Shown: positions 27,403-37,825, counted from the first letter of the stretch. The stretch is DNA of 64,000 nucleotides from an uncultured bacterium (GCA_903884945.1 CAISGR010000103.1:62001-126000), one strand, 5' to 3'. Numbers and translations: made by a program. The notes: a model not told the origin generated them from the sequence alone.

Positions 27403-29061
27403 TCAGCGCTGCGCCGTTTCCCAGTGCGCTGCCTGGTAGAAGGGCGCGTTCGAGGCGGAGGCGAGCGGGCGCCCGAGGATATGGTCGGCGCCCTTTTCGC
27501 CGATCATGATCGTCGGCGCGTTCAGGTTGCCCGTCGTGAGCGACGGCATCACCGACGAATCCACCACCCGCAGTCCCGCGACGCCGCGCACCCGCAATGC
27601 CGCATCGACCACCGCCATCGGATCGCTGTCGCTGCCGATCTTGCAGGTGCAGGACGGGTGATAGGCGCTTTCCACCTTGTCGCGGACAAAGGCGTCGATC
27701 GCCGCGTCGCTGGTCACATCCTCGCCGGGCTGGATCTCGCGGCCGGCAAAGGGGGCCAGCGCTGCCTGCGCGAAGATCTCGCGCGTCAGCCGGACGCAGG
27801 CCCGCATCTCCGTCCAGTCGTCGGGATGGCTCATATAGTTGAAGCGGAGGATCGGCTTGTCGGCCGCGTCGGCCGAGGCGAGCGTGACATTGCCGCGGCT
27901 CTTCGAGCGCATCGGCCCGACATGCGCCTGGAAGCCATGGCTCCTGGCCATCGCGCTTCCGTCATAGGTGACGGCGAGCGGGAGGAAATGGAACTGGATG
28001 TCGGGATAGGGGATGCCCGGCCGGCTGCGGATGAAGCCGCAGCTCTCGAAATGATTGGTCGCGCCCAGGCCGTCCTTGCGCAGCAGCCAGCGCGCGCCGA
28101 TCGCCAGCTTGGCCAGCGGGTTCATCGACGAATAGAGCGTGATCGGCTGGAGGCATTCCTTCTGGAAATAGAATTCCAGATGGTCCTGCAGATTCTCGCC
28201 GACCCCGGGCAGGTCATGCACCACGGCGATGCCGTGCGCCTGCAGCTCCGCCGCCGGGCCGATGCCCGAGAGCTTGAGCAGTTGCGGCGAATTGATCGGC
28301 CCGCCCGAAAGGATCACCTCGCGCCGTGCCGTCGCCTGGTGCTCGGCCCCGTGCTGGCGATAGGCGATGCCCACCGCGCGGCGCCCCTCGAACAGGATCC
28401 GGGTGGCGAGCGCATGCGTCTCCACCGTCAGGTTGGGGCGGCCCATCGCCGGCTTGAGATAGGCATTGGCCGCGCTCCAGCGGCGGCCGCGATGGACGGT
28501 CATGTCCATCCGGCCAAAGCCTTCCTGCTGCTCGCCGTTGATGTCCGCGGTGAGCGGATAGCCGGCCTGCTCGGCCGCTTCCAGAAAGGCGGTGTAGAGC
28601 GGGTTGGTCATCGGGCCGTAGCGCGTGTGCAGCGCGCCCTCGTCGCCGCGATAAGTGTCGCCGCCTTCCTCGCGCGTCTCGGCGCGCCGGAAATAGGGCA
28701 GGACGTGGCGATAGCCCCAGCCGGCCGCGCCCTCTTCCTCCCAGCGCTCGAAATCCATCGGATTGCCGCGCACATAGACCATGCCGTTGATCGACGAGGA
28801 GCCGCCGAGCACCTTGCCGCGCGGCGTGTGCATGCGGCGGCCGCCGAGATGCGGCTCGGGCTCGGATTCATAGTGCCAGTTATACTTGTCCTTGTTCATC
28901 GGGATCGACAGCGCGCTCGGCATCTGGATGAACACCGAGCGGTCGGATCCGCCGAATTCGAGCACGAGCACCCGATTGGTGCCGTCGGCGCTCAGCCGGT
29001 CCGCCAGCACGCAGCCGGCCGATCCCGCGCCGACGATGATGTAATCGTATTCCACCTGCAT
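27403..29061 (-). CDS. betA: Choline dehydrogenase (GMC oxidoreductase)
   Basis: 552 residues from the ATG at 29061. The FAD-binding motif is DYIIVGAGSAGCVLADRL, the GMC signatures are GKVLGGSSSINGMVYVRGNP and SGGPINSPQLLKLSGIG, and the catalytic-histidine region is SAYHPSCTCKIG with NLNAPTIMIGEKGAD at the C-terminus. It oxidises choline to betaine aldehyde at the membrane. It starts 11 bp after the BetI-BetB stop, so the two are co-transcribed. The longer open frame continuing to 30774 is the fusion gene read out of frame. Confidence 0.95.
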   Translation of the reverse strand: MQVEYDYIIVGAGSAGCVLADRLSADGTNRVLVLEFGGSDRSVFIQMPSALSIPMNKDKYNWHYESEPEPHLGGRRMHTPRGKVLGGSSSINGMVYVRGNPMDFERWEEEGAAGWGYRHVLPYFRRAETREEGGDTYRGDEGALHTRYGPMTNPLYTAFLEAAEQAGYPLTADINGEQQEGFGRMDMTVHRGRRWSAANAYLKPAMGRPNLTVETHALATRILFEGRRAVGIAYRQHGAEHQATARREVILSGGPINSPQLLKLSGIGPAAELQAHGIAVVHDLPGVGENLQDHLEFYFQKECLQPITLYSSMNPLAKLAIGARWLLRKDGLGATNHFESCGFIRSRPGIPYPDIQFHFLPLAVTYDGSAMARSHGFQAHVGPMRSKSRGNVTLASADAADKPILRFNYMSHPDDWTEMRACVRLTREIFAQAALAPFAGREIQPGEDVTSDAAIDAFVRDKVESAYHPSCTCKIGSDSDPMAVVDAALRVRGVAGLRVVDSSVMPSLTTGNLNAPTIMIGEKGADHILGRPLASASNAPFYQAAHWETAQR

Positions 29062-29072
29062 TCCCAATGGCG

Positions 29073-31130
<2,058 letters not shown>

Positions 31131-31261
31131 CGTTCAACCCGTAATATGCACGCTAATCAGCCATGTTGCAAAGATATTGAGCGCGAATCGACATAGGACT
31201 TGCACATTGGTTGAACATTTAGTCAACTGAAGCGAGCTTGGGCTTTTCGGGGAAAACGCCA
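31131..31261. promoter_or_regulatory. Divergent betI-betB / cho promoter with BetI-like boxes
   Basis: GTTCAACC (31132-31139) and GGTTGAAC (31209-31216) are exact inverted copies 69 bp apart, one beside each start codon. The second overlaps a shorter dyad, GTTGA (31210-31214) and TCAAC (31223-31227). The ATTGGTTGAAC half-site resembles known BetI operators rich in TTGAAC/GTTCAA. Choline-responsive repression of both directions is inferred. Confidence 0.6.
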
Positions 31262-33061
31262 ATGCCAAGGGGCTGGTTCGGCAGGTCGGCAATACTCGCC
31301 CTGTTGCTTATACTCGGCTTTCCCGGCGCGGTCGAGGCGGCGGGGGATCCGGCCCAGTGCCGGCAGGTGCGCATGGCCGATGTCGGCTGGGCGGACGTCA
31401 CCGCGACCACGGCGCTCGCCTCGCGGATACTGGGCGGGCTCGGCTATGACGGGCGGGTGACGGTGCTGTCGGTGCCGGTGACCTTCAACGGCATGCGCAA
31501 TCGCGATATCGATGTGTTCCTCGGCAACTGGATGCCCACCCAGTCGGCGGACCAGAAGCCCTATCTCGACGATCATTCGATCGATGTCGTCCGCGCGAAC
31601 CTGGTCGATGCCCGCTACACGCTGGCGGTGCCGTCCTATCTCTACGATGCCGGCCTGAAGGATTTCGCGTCGATCCAGCGCTTCGCCGGTCCGCTCGGCG
31701 CGAAGATCTACGGGATCGAGCCCGGCAATGACGGCAATCGCCTGGTGCTGGGCATGATCCGCAAGAACCAGTTCGGGCTCGGCCAGTTCACCCTGATCGA
31801 AAGCAGCGAGCAGGGCATGCTGGCCGAGGTGGAGCGCGCGGTGCGCAACCACCGGGCGATCGTGTTCCTGGGCTGGCAGCCGCATCCGATGAACAGCCGC
31901 TTCAGGATGCGCTACCTGTCGGGCGGCGATGCGGTGTTCGGCCCGAACTTCGGCGGCGCGAAGGTCTATACCAATGTCCGCGCCGGCTATCTCGCGCAAT
32001 GCCCCAATGTCGGCCGCTTCCTGCGCAACCTGGCGTTCGAGGTCGGCGACGAGAATGCCCTGATGGAGGCGGGCGTCGAAAAGGGCGATCCGGCCATCGC
32101 CGCGCGCGACTGGCTGCGCGCGCATCCCGAGAAGCTCCGCGTCTGGCTGAACGGGGTCACGACGTTCGACGGCAAGCCCGGCGAAAAGGCGGTGCTGGCC
32201 GCGCTCGCCCCGGCCGAGCGCGGCAGCTTCATCACCGAGCACAAGATCCCGGTCGGCATCTGGATGAACAATCTGGTGGAGAGCATCAAGGCGCACGGCA
32301 CCGTGTTCGCGCTGATCACCACCGTCGTCGGCTCGGCGGTCAACGCGCTGACCGCGGTGCTCCAGTTCATCCCGCCGCTGCTGTTCGTGGCGCTGATGGC
32401 GGTGCTGACCTTCTATCTGCGCCGCTCGGTCGCGCTGACGATCTTCGTGCCGCTGGCGCTGCTGTTCATCATCAACCAGGGCTATTGGCCGGCGACGATG
32501 GAGACGCTGTCGCTGGTGATGTTCGCCGCCGCCGTCTCGACGCTGATCGGCGTGCCGGTCGGCATCTGGGCGGGGCATCGGCCGCGCGCCTTCGATGCGC
32601 TCCGGCCCGTGCTCGATCTGATGCAGACGCTGCCGACCTTCGTCTATCTGATCCCCACCCTGGTGCTGTTCGGCCTGGGGGTCGTGCCCGGGCTGATCTC
32701 GACGATCATCTTCGCGCTCCCCGCGCCGATCCGGCTGACGCAGCTCGGCATCATGTCGGTGCCGACCCCGCTGCTCGAGGCCGGTGAATCCTTCGGCGCG
32801 ACCAGGTGGCAGCTGCTCACCAAGGTGGAGTTGCCGGCGGCCCGGCAATCGATCGTCGCAGGCATCACCCAGTGCATCATGCTCAGCCTGTCGATGGTGG
32901 TGATCGCCGCGCTGGTGGGGGCGGGCGGGCTCGGCGTGCCGGTCGTGCGCGCGCTCAACACGGTCCAGGTCGGGATGGGCTTCGAGGCTGGCTTCGCGAT
33001 CGTGCTGCTCGCGATCATCCTCGATCGGATCACGCGCAACGACGCGAAGGGAACGCAATGA
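31262..33061 (+). CDS. Choline/betaine ABC transporter: binding protein fused to permease
   Basis: 599 residues from the ATG at 31262 (GGGGA RBS). A signal peptide (SAILALLLILGFPGAVEAA) precedes an OpuAC/ChoX-type binding domain to about residue 310 (VRMADVGWADVTATTALASR, FLGNWMPTQ, FLGWQPHPMNSRF). A ChoW/ProW-type permease with about seven helices follows, containing the EAA-type segment EAGESFGATRWQLLTKVELP. Binding domain first and permease second is an unusual order for a fused Opu system. It overlaps choV by 4 bp and is divergent from the bet operon, so choline uptake is the likely role. Confidence 0.88.
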   Translation: MPRGWFGRSAILALLLILGFPGAVEAAGDPAQCRQVRMADVGWADVTATTALASRILGGLGYDGRVTVLSVPVTFNGMRNRDIDVFLGNWMPTQSADQKPYLDDHSIDVVRANLVDARYTLAVPSYLYDAGLKDFASIQRFAGPLGAKIYGIEPGNDGNRLVLGMIRKNQFGLGQFTLIESSEQGMLAEVERAVRNHRAIVFLGWQPHPMNSRFRMRYLSGGDAVFGPNFGGAKVYTNVRAGYLAQCPNVGRFLRNLAFEVGDENALMEAGVEKGDPAIAARDWLRAHPEKLRVWLNGVTTFDGKPGEKAVLAALAPAERGSFITEHKIPVGIWMNNLVESIKAHGTVFALITTVVGSAVNALTAVLQFIPPLLFVALMAVLTFYLRRSVALTIFVPLALLFIINQGYWPATMETLSLVMFAAAVSTLIGVPVGIWAGHRPRAFDALRPVLDLMQTLPTFVYLIPTLVLFGLGVVPGLISTIIFALPAPIRLTQLGIMSVPTPLLEAGESFGATRWQLLTKVELPAARQSIVAGITQCIMLSLSMVVIAALVGAGGLGVPVVRALNTVQVGMGFEAGFAIVLLAIILDRITRNDAKGTQ

Positions 33062-34260
33062 CGGTCGCGCTCGAATTCCGCAATGTCGATATCCTCTTCT
33101 GCAAGGGGCACGGCAGGCGTCGGGACGAGAATCTCGCGGCCGCGCTGCAGCTGCTCGATACCGGTGCCGACCGGGCCGAGATCGCGCAGCAGACCGGGGT
33201 GGTGCTCGGGGTGACCAATGCCAGCCTGGTGGTCGAGCAAGGCAAGATCTCGGTGCTGATGGGCCTGTCTGGCTCGGGCAAGTCGACCCTGCTGCGGGCC
33301 GCCAACGGGCTCAACAAGGTCACGCGCGGCCATGTGCTGGTGCGCGACGGGCTCGGCTCCAGGGATATCGCTGCCTGCGACGAGGCGACGCTGCGCCATA
33401 TCCGCCGCAACCGCGTGGCGATGGTGTTCCAGCAATTCGCGCTCCTGCCGTGGCGCACGGTGCGCGAGAATGTCGCGTTCGGGCTCGAGCTGCGCGGCAC
33501 GCCCAGGGCCGAGATCGCGGAGATCGTCGACGCGCGGCTGGCCCTGGTCGGGCTCGACAAATGGGCCGATCGCTATGCCGGCGAGCTGTCGGGCGGCATG
33601 CAGCAGCGCGTCGGCCTCGCCCGCGCCTTTGCGACCGATGCCGATATCCTGCTGATGGACGAGCCCTTTTCGGCGCTCGATCCGCTGATCCGGGCCAAGC
33701 TGCAGGATGAACTGCTGAGCCTGCAGGAGCAGGTGCAGAAGACCATCCTGTTCGTCAGCCACGATCTCGACGAGGCGCTGAAGCTCGGCGACCAGGTGAC
33801 GATCCTGGAGGGCGGCCACATCATCCAGAGCGGCACCGGCGAGGATATCGTGCTGCGCCCGGCGACCGATTATGTCGCTGAATTCGTCCGCCACATGAAC
33901 CCGCTCAACGTGATGAACGGCAGTTCGGTCATGCGCGCCGCGGCGGCGCTGGCGGAGGAGGACGGCCGGCTCCGGCTCGACGAGCATGGCCGCTATTGGC
34001 TCGGCGGCGGCGAAGGCCTGGGCAGGGTGACCATGGCCGGTGCGGAGCACGTCGTCACGATGATCGACGATCCCGATGCGCAGGTCGATTTCCCCGACAA
34101 TGTCGTGGCGTGCCCGTCGAGCGTCTCGGTCAGGACGCTGATCCGGATCTGCGCTGAATCGGCGCATCCGGTGCTGCTGGTGGAAGACGGGCGGCTGGTA
34201 GGCGTTTGCTCGGGCACCGACATCCTGCGCGCGCTGCGGCAGCGCCCGGCGGGCGCTTAG
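33058..34260 (+). CDS. choV: Choline/betaine ABC transporter ATP-binding protein
   Basis: 400 residues, starting within the previous stop (ATGA). The ATPase motifs are Walker A GLSGSGKSTLL, Q-loop FQQFALLPW, signature LSGGMQQRVGLARA and Walker B ILLMDEPFSALD with H-loop FVSHDLDEAL. The long N-terminal extension (GRRRDENLAAALQLLDTGAD) and a C-terminal CBS-like region (HPVLLVEDGRLVGVCSGTDI) are typical of the ProV/OpuAA/ChoV group. CBS modules of these proteins sense ionic strength in osmoprotectant uptake; here catabolic uptake is likelier from context. Confidence 0.92.
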   Translation: MTVALEFRNVDILFCKGHGRRRDENLAAALQLLDTGADRAEIAQQTGVVLGVTNASLVVEQGKISVLMGLSGSGKSTLLRAANGLNKVTRGHVLVRDGLGSRDIAACDEATLRHIRRNRVAMVFQQFALLPWRTVRENVAFGLELRGTPRAEIAEIVDARLALVGLDKWADRYAGELSGGMQQRVGLARAFATDADILLMDEPFSALDPLIRAKLQDELLSLQEQVQKTILFVSHDLDEALKLGDQVTILEGGHIIQSGTGEDIVLRPATDYVAEFVRHMNPLNVMNGSSVMRAAAALAEEDGRLRLDEHGRYWLGGGEGLGRVTMAGAEHVVTMIDDPDAQVDFPDNVVACPSSVSVRTLIRICAESAHPVLLVEDGRLVGVCSGTDILRALRQRPAGA

Positions 34261-34277
34261 GTCGTCGTGCCCTTATC

Positions 34278-34299
34278 GGGCCGGCGGACGCGCCGGCCC
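34278..34299 (+). terminator. Terminator hairpin after choV
   Basis: GGGCCGGCG (34278-34286) pairs perfectly with CGCCGGCCC (34291-34299) around a 4-nt loop, 17 bp after the choV stop, followed by ACCTGTTT. It marks the end of the chromosomal cho unit and gives a leftmost bound for the prophage. Confidence 0.6.
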
Positions 34300-34915
34300 A
34301 CCTGTTTCCCGCCCTGATGCGCGCCGCCGGGTTGATCGGGGGCGTCGATTCAAATCCGGCCGGGGCTCTGGAAATATGCGCGCGGACGGGGCGCTGTGCC
34401 GGCCCTGCCGCGCTCTTTCACATGGTCGGACATGTCGGGCAGGCATCCAGCCCTGTTCCGGCGAAGGCTCACCCTGTTATGCGCCCTGTTGTTAGGTGAC
34501 AGTTGATGCTGGAGTGGCGGGATAATCCGGCATTGCGCGGGACAATGTGGGACGAATGGCGGAAATCCGGGCCTTTCGGAAAATGCCCAAAAAAAATTGG
34601 CGTCTCGGCGGTGTCTAGAGTGCGGGGCGTTTTAGACATCGTTTTGACAGGAGCGGCTGGAATCGGGCCTTTACCCTCTCAGGGCTTCTTAGAGGCCTCT
34701 AAGCCGCGGAAAAGCGCCATCTCAGAGCATCTATAAACGCGGCCGGGCAGCGGGAACGATGGCACGGCGCCTTGCGGAAGTGGGACCCTGAGGGGCCCAG
34801 TTCGGCGCGAGGGTCCCAGTTCGCGCAAAGCCGCAGAAAACCGCAGATTCTCCGGGGAGTCTCGGCGAAGGGACCAGACAATCGCCGAATTGGAACTGGG
34901 ACCCTTTTGCTGCGG
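34300..34915. other. Gene-free stretch spanning the prophage left end
   Basis: Six hundred bases with no convincing gene; small open frames at 34503-34736 and in the + strand after 34772 have no RBS or protein-like composition. It holds CCCTGTT three times (34451, 34472, 34484), the 20-bp-spaced repeats, a 16-bp perfect palindrome CTTAGAGGCCTCTAAG at 34688-34703, and inverted copies GGGTCCCAGTTC (34811-34822) and GAACTGGGACCC (34893-34904). Chromosome/phage junction, transposase sites and terminators of the leftward phage operon are the probable contents. Confidence 0.6.
34517..34570. repeat. Three imperfect direct repeats with exact 20-bp period
   Basis: GCGGGATAATCCGG (34517-34530), GCGGGACAATGTGG (34537-34550) and GGCGGAAATCCGG (34558-34570): the AAT triplets fall at 34524, 34544 and 34564. 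The spacing equals about two helical turns. Placed near the prophage left end these are good candidates for transposase (MuA-type) binding sites; GGGACAA also matches a half of the repressor-region operators. Confidence 0.55.
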
Positions 34916-35158
34916 CTACCGACGATCAATGGGAGAGATCATCGTCCACCCTTTGAGGCCGCAGTGCGAGCAGCGCAGACGGTTCTGATAATCGTTGCAG
35001 GTTACAGCACCGCGAACGCGCGCGACGAGATCGGAGGTAAGCCAGATCTCCTGGCGGTGACACCTGCACCGGATCGAGACGTGCGTCGCGCCGTTGAGGT
35101 GCTCAGCAAGCGGGATGTTCGGCCATCTGGGGCCGGTTTGCCAGATCGGGTTCGGCAT
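34916..35158 (-). CDS. Small zinc-binding-type phage protein, 80 aa
   Basis: It contains CRCHRQEIWLTSDL and RLRCSHCGLKG, that is a C-x-C and a C-x2-C pair separated by about 40 residues, a plausible zinc ribbon. It is the last of three leftward genes, 14 bp after the previous stop. Function unknown. Confidence 0.65.
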   Translation of the reverse strand: MPNPIWQTGPRWPNIPLAEHLNGATHVSIRCRCHRQEIWLTSDLVARVRGAVTCNDYQNRLRCSHCGLKGWTMISPIDRR

Positions 35159-35172
35159 TGGAGGTCATCTCA

Positions 35173-35373
35173 TCAATTATGCGCAGCCGAGATCGCCTGG
35201 ATCGCCCGGAGTGCGGCGACGAGCTTGGGCGCTCCCCAAAAGGTCGCCGCAATCAGTCGTTGATACTCCGGCGAACTACCGGTGCGGTTCCCGTCCTTGG
35301 CTACCGAGGCTTGCAGCTGCTCGATTTGCGCCATCACGTCGAGGATCTCGGGTGATATGACTGAACCCGGCAT
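35173..35373 (-). CDS. Small hypothetical phage protein, 66 aa
   Basis: The ATG at 35373 shares its A with the upstream TGA (TGATG), indicating translational coupling. The protein is alpha-helical (SPEILDVMAQIEQLQASVAK) with no motif I recognise. It is the middle gene of a leftward trio. Confidence 0.6.
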   Translation of the reverse strand: MPGSVISPEILDVMAQIEQLQASVAKDGNRTGSSPEYQRLIAATFWGAPKLVAALRAIQAISAAHN

Positions 35374-35612
35374 CAATAGACCACCGCCTCAAGAGCCGCG
35401 TCCTCCAAGGCTGCATGCATCTCACCTTCTGCCTGGAGTTCATTGAGGCGCTTCGAGATCGCCTGCTCGTCGCCGTCCCGGGGAAAATGCGGGTCGGTCT
35501 TGGCTGCCTTGGCGAGCAGGCCGATCGCATCTTCGCGGCCGGCTTGCTTCAGCAGCCAGCGGCCGAGCGGTTCGGCCTGCCCAACATAGCGAGGGGCATC
35601 GGCGGTAGGCAT
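35373..35612 (-). CDS. YozE SAM-like fold protein, 79 aa
   Basis: The ATG at 35612 has an AAGGAG RBS. The sequence LGRWLLKQAGREDAIGLLAK, then FPRDGDEQAISKRLNELQAE and a final acidic MHAALEDAALEA match the small YozE/SAM-like family common in phages and plasmids. It heads the leftward trio. Role unknown. Confidence 0.75.
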   Translation of the reverse strand: MPTADAPRYVGQAEPLGRWLLKQAGREDAIGLLAKAAKTDPHFPRDGDEQAISKRLNELQAEGEMHAALEDAALEAVVY

Positions 35613-35788
35613 GATCGTTCTCCTTCGACTCGGGTGTCGATGAGAACAAAAATAGAACGCCGTTGCAAGGGGCGCTGTCATATTTCGTATGCGCGTAGGC
35701 GCGCAGAGGTGCTAGGCTTAACAGAACTGCCAAAGCACATATGCGGGTCAACACCCCTCAGGTGCGTCAACTCGAAGGGCATTGGTTC

Positions 35789-36565
35789 ATGCTAAGTTGC
35801 TACTTGGACGACAGTGATAATGACCAAGGTCCAGTATTGTCGCTCGCTGGATATTTTGGCAAGCCGGACGATTTTAAGCAATTTGAAATAGAATGTAATG
35901 AGTTATTTGCTGAGTATGGAATTTCTGTATTTCACTCCATGAAATTTCATCATGGAAAGGGAGATTTCAAGGGGTGGGGCGCACTGGAAAAGAGGGAATT
36001 TGTCGAAAGGTTGCGCCAGATAGTATATAGTTGCAATATGTCTGGCATTTGTTCATCGGTAAATAAGGAATATTTCAAAAACAACCTCAAGAAAAATCTG
36101 GACAGAGAACTTTCCAGCATGTCCCCATTGGGATACGCCTTTGCTAAGATTGTTTATGCGATTCCTCAGAAATTATCATCTTATAGTAATTGGCCAATTT
36201 CATTCATCGTTGAAAGTGGCAACTCGAATGATGGGAACATAGAAAAGTACTTTAGCTATGCAAAGCGGGAATTCCCTGCGCCATCTGGGATATTCGACAC
36301 CATTTCTTTCGTAGGAAAGAATGAATGCAGGGCTGTTCAGCTGGCAGATTTTCTAGCCTTCTATGGTAGAAAAAACGCGGAACTGTGGGAAAAAGGCGAG
36401 TACCGTTATGCTTCTTTTGAGGATGACTACCTTAGCATCATGATGAAGAATAACGATGTTCTGCATCATTTTGAACGTAGTTATCTAAAGGTGCATGATG
36501 AAGTGATAGGACCCGGATTGATACTGCCAGGGTTCACTTTACTCCCCAAGAATGGAGGCCTTTGA
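35789..36565 (+). CDS. DUF3800 protein, AT-rich cargo gene
   Basis: 258 residues from the ATG at 35789 (MLSCYLDDSDNDQGP; families of this type begin close to a Y-x-DDS/DES motif). Later conserved features are VFHSMKFHHGKG and ECRAVQLADFLAFYGRK, the characteristic LADFLA segment of DUF3800. A longer reading back to 35741 is possible. The gene is markedly AT-richer and uses different codons from all neighbours, so it was probably acquired separately. DUF3800 genes are frequent in phages and mobile islands; an anti-phage role is possible but unproven. Confidence 0.85.
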   Translation: MLSCYLDDSDNDQGPVLSLAGYFGKPDDFKQFEIECNELFAEYGISVFHSMKFHHGKGDFKGWGALEKREFVERLRQIVYSCNMSGICSSVNKEYFKNNLKKNLDRELSSMSPLGYAFAKIVYAIPQKLSSYSNWPISFIVESGNSNDGNIEKYFSYAKREFPAPSGIFDTISFVGKNECRAVQLADFLAFYGRKNAELWEKGEYRYASFEDDYLSIMMKNNDVLHHFERSYLKVHDEVIGPGLILPGFTLLPKNGGL

Positions 36566-36580
36566 CTATCCTGAATCCGC

Positions 36581-37102
36581 CTAGCCGAGCGGTGTTATCG
36601 ATTTTAGCGTCGCCTCGCAGCTGGCGTTGTCAACCGACCCTATCGCCTCCGCAGGCATAAGCGCGTTGAACGGGTTGCGCGCGCGAAACACCATCTTGAT
36701 ATAATGCCGGCCGTCCTTGTCGACCGGCTGAATCCAGGTGTTCGAATGCTCGAACGATCCCGGGTCGTTCAGGCTCGCTTTGACCTGGTCGACCAGCGAG
36801 CGGTTCGATCCATCCCAGGCACTCAGGCAATGAAGGCCTTTGCGCTTCTCTTCGGTCCGCTCTGCGGTCGCCTTGTTGGCCGCGATCTTGTCCGCTTCCG
36901 CCTGAGCCTGCGCGACCTGGGCGGTTTCCGCGCGGTCGCGCTCTTCATCTGCGCGCAGCGCCTTCTGGTTTGCGCTTTCTCCCCATATTCCCAGGGCGAA
37001 GACAACCAAGGCGATCAGAAGCCACCTTGGCGTGCCGCGGAGGACCGGCCCATCCGAAACCGGCGCCGCCAGGAACTCGACGAGCGGTGATCTGCCTGGC
37101 AT
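36581..37102 (-). CDS. Single-pass membrane protein in the repressor operon, 173 aa
   Basis: One transmembrane helix (RWLLIALVVFALGIWGE) is followed by a charged coiled-coil (ADEERDRAETAQVAQAQAEA) and a globular C-terminal domain with CLSAWDGSNRSLVDQVKASL and two cysteines. It starts 9 bp after the repressor stop on the same strand, so it should be expressed in the lysogen. By position it is a candidate lysogenic-conversion or superinfection-exclusion factor; no family was recognised. Confidence 0.7.
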   Translation of the reverse strand: MPGRSPLVEFLAAPVSDGPVLRGTPRWLLIALVVFALGIWGESANQKALRADEERDRAETAQVAQAQAEADKIAANKATAERTEEKRKGLHCLSAWDGSNRSLVDQVKASLNDPGSFEHSNTWIQPVDKDGRHYIKMVFRARNPFNALMPAEAIGSVDNASCEATLKSITPLG

Positions 37103-37111
37103 CCCAACCCC

Positions 37112-37825
37112 CTATAGTTTGGCGAGCATACGCGCCCTAACACGCGCGATCGCAAAGACATCGCCACCCTGCAAATCGGCGGCGGTCACAAAGATCGCGT
37201 CGGGGGAGTCAAGCTCCCCGGCGACGCCACGGTTGCTGTAGCGCGCAACGAACGGCCCAGCGGTACCTCGGAAGATGCATATCCACTTCTCGGCCGGCCC
37301 GGCGGCATCGATGTCCGCACATATGATTGCGTCCCCTTCCTCCAAGCCGAGGGCATCGTAGTCGGAGGGAAGCTCGGTAATCCAAAGCCCACTGGATGTC
37401 CCCAGGCGTCGATTGAGCCAGTCCTTGCGATAGGGCACCGTCTCTATCGGGTCGCCCTTTCCCGTGTCCGTCAAGTTCATAAGCCGGTACCGGGGGATCG
37501 AGACCCACTCAGCATCCCGCACGTCGGCCACGGACGAAGACGTGCCGGTGTCGCCGAACATGAGCCAGCGCGGCGCCACCCCCAACACATCCGAAAGCGG
37601 GAATATGTCATCCGCTTTCGGGATGGCCTGGCCCGCTTTGTATCGACTGAAGGTGCTGGTCGGGATGCGCGCCAGCTTAGCGAAATAGGAATCGGGCAGT
37701 CCGAGGCGCTCCAGCGTCTCGCGCAGACGCGATCCGAACGCCTCTTTGAAAGGATCGGCTTGACTGTCCCGTTTATGGGATGCATTGTCCCGTTCTAGGG
37801 AAACAGTGGAAGATTTACGGGCCAT
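37112..37825 (-). CDS. Prophage repressor (HTH plus C-terminal S24-like domain)
   Basis: 237 residues from the ATG at 37825 (GAAAGG RBS). The HTH is RLRETLERLGLPDSYFAKLA then IPTSTFSRYKAGQAIP. The C-terminal half (ITELPSDYDALGLEEGDAII, FVARYSNRG, ADLQGGDVFAIARVRARML) resembles S24/LexA-type oligomerisation domains, but I cannot see a confident Ser-Lys cleavage pair. A longer start at 37858 is possible. Its start codon overlaps that of the divergent Ner-like gene, and two operators lie within its own first 20 codons. Confidence 0.85.
   Translation of the reverse strand: MARKSSTVSLERDNASHKRDSQADPFKEAFGSRLRETLERLGLPDSYFAKLARIPTSTFSRYKAGQAIPKADDIFPLSDVLGVAPRWLMFGDTGTSSSVADVRDAEWVSIPRYRLMNLTDTGKGDPIETVPYRKDWLNRRLGTSSGLWITELPSDYDALGLEEGDAIICADIDAAGPAEKWICIFRGTAGPFVARYSNRGVAGELDSPDAIFVTAADLQGGDVFAIARVRARMLAKL
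37767..37801. promoter_or_regulatory. Two phage operators inside the repressor N-terminal codons
   Basis: TCCCGTTTATGGGA (37767-37780) and TCCCGTTCTAGGGA (37788-37801) share the form TCCC-N6-GGGA and repeat at exactly 21 bp. Both are preceded by TG or TTG. They lie just upstream of the Ner-like start, where early-promoter control is expected. Confidence 0.7.

Noticed and set aside
34503..34736. Small + strand reading at the prophage left end
   Set aside because: No RBS, no plausible fold, and it runs through the repeats and palindromes.
34772..35263. 163-codon + strand reading
   Set aside because: Overlaps the better-supported leftward zinc-ribbon gene and has random-looking composition.
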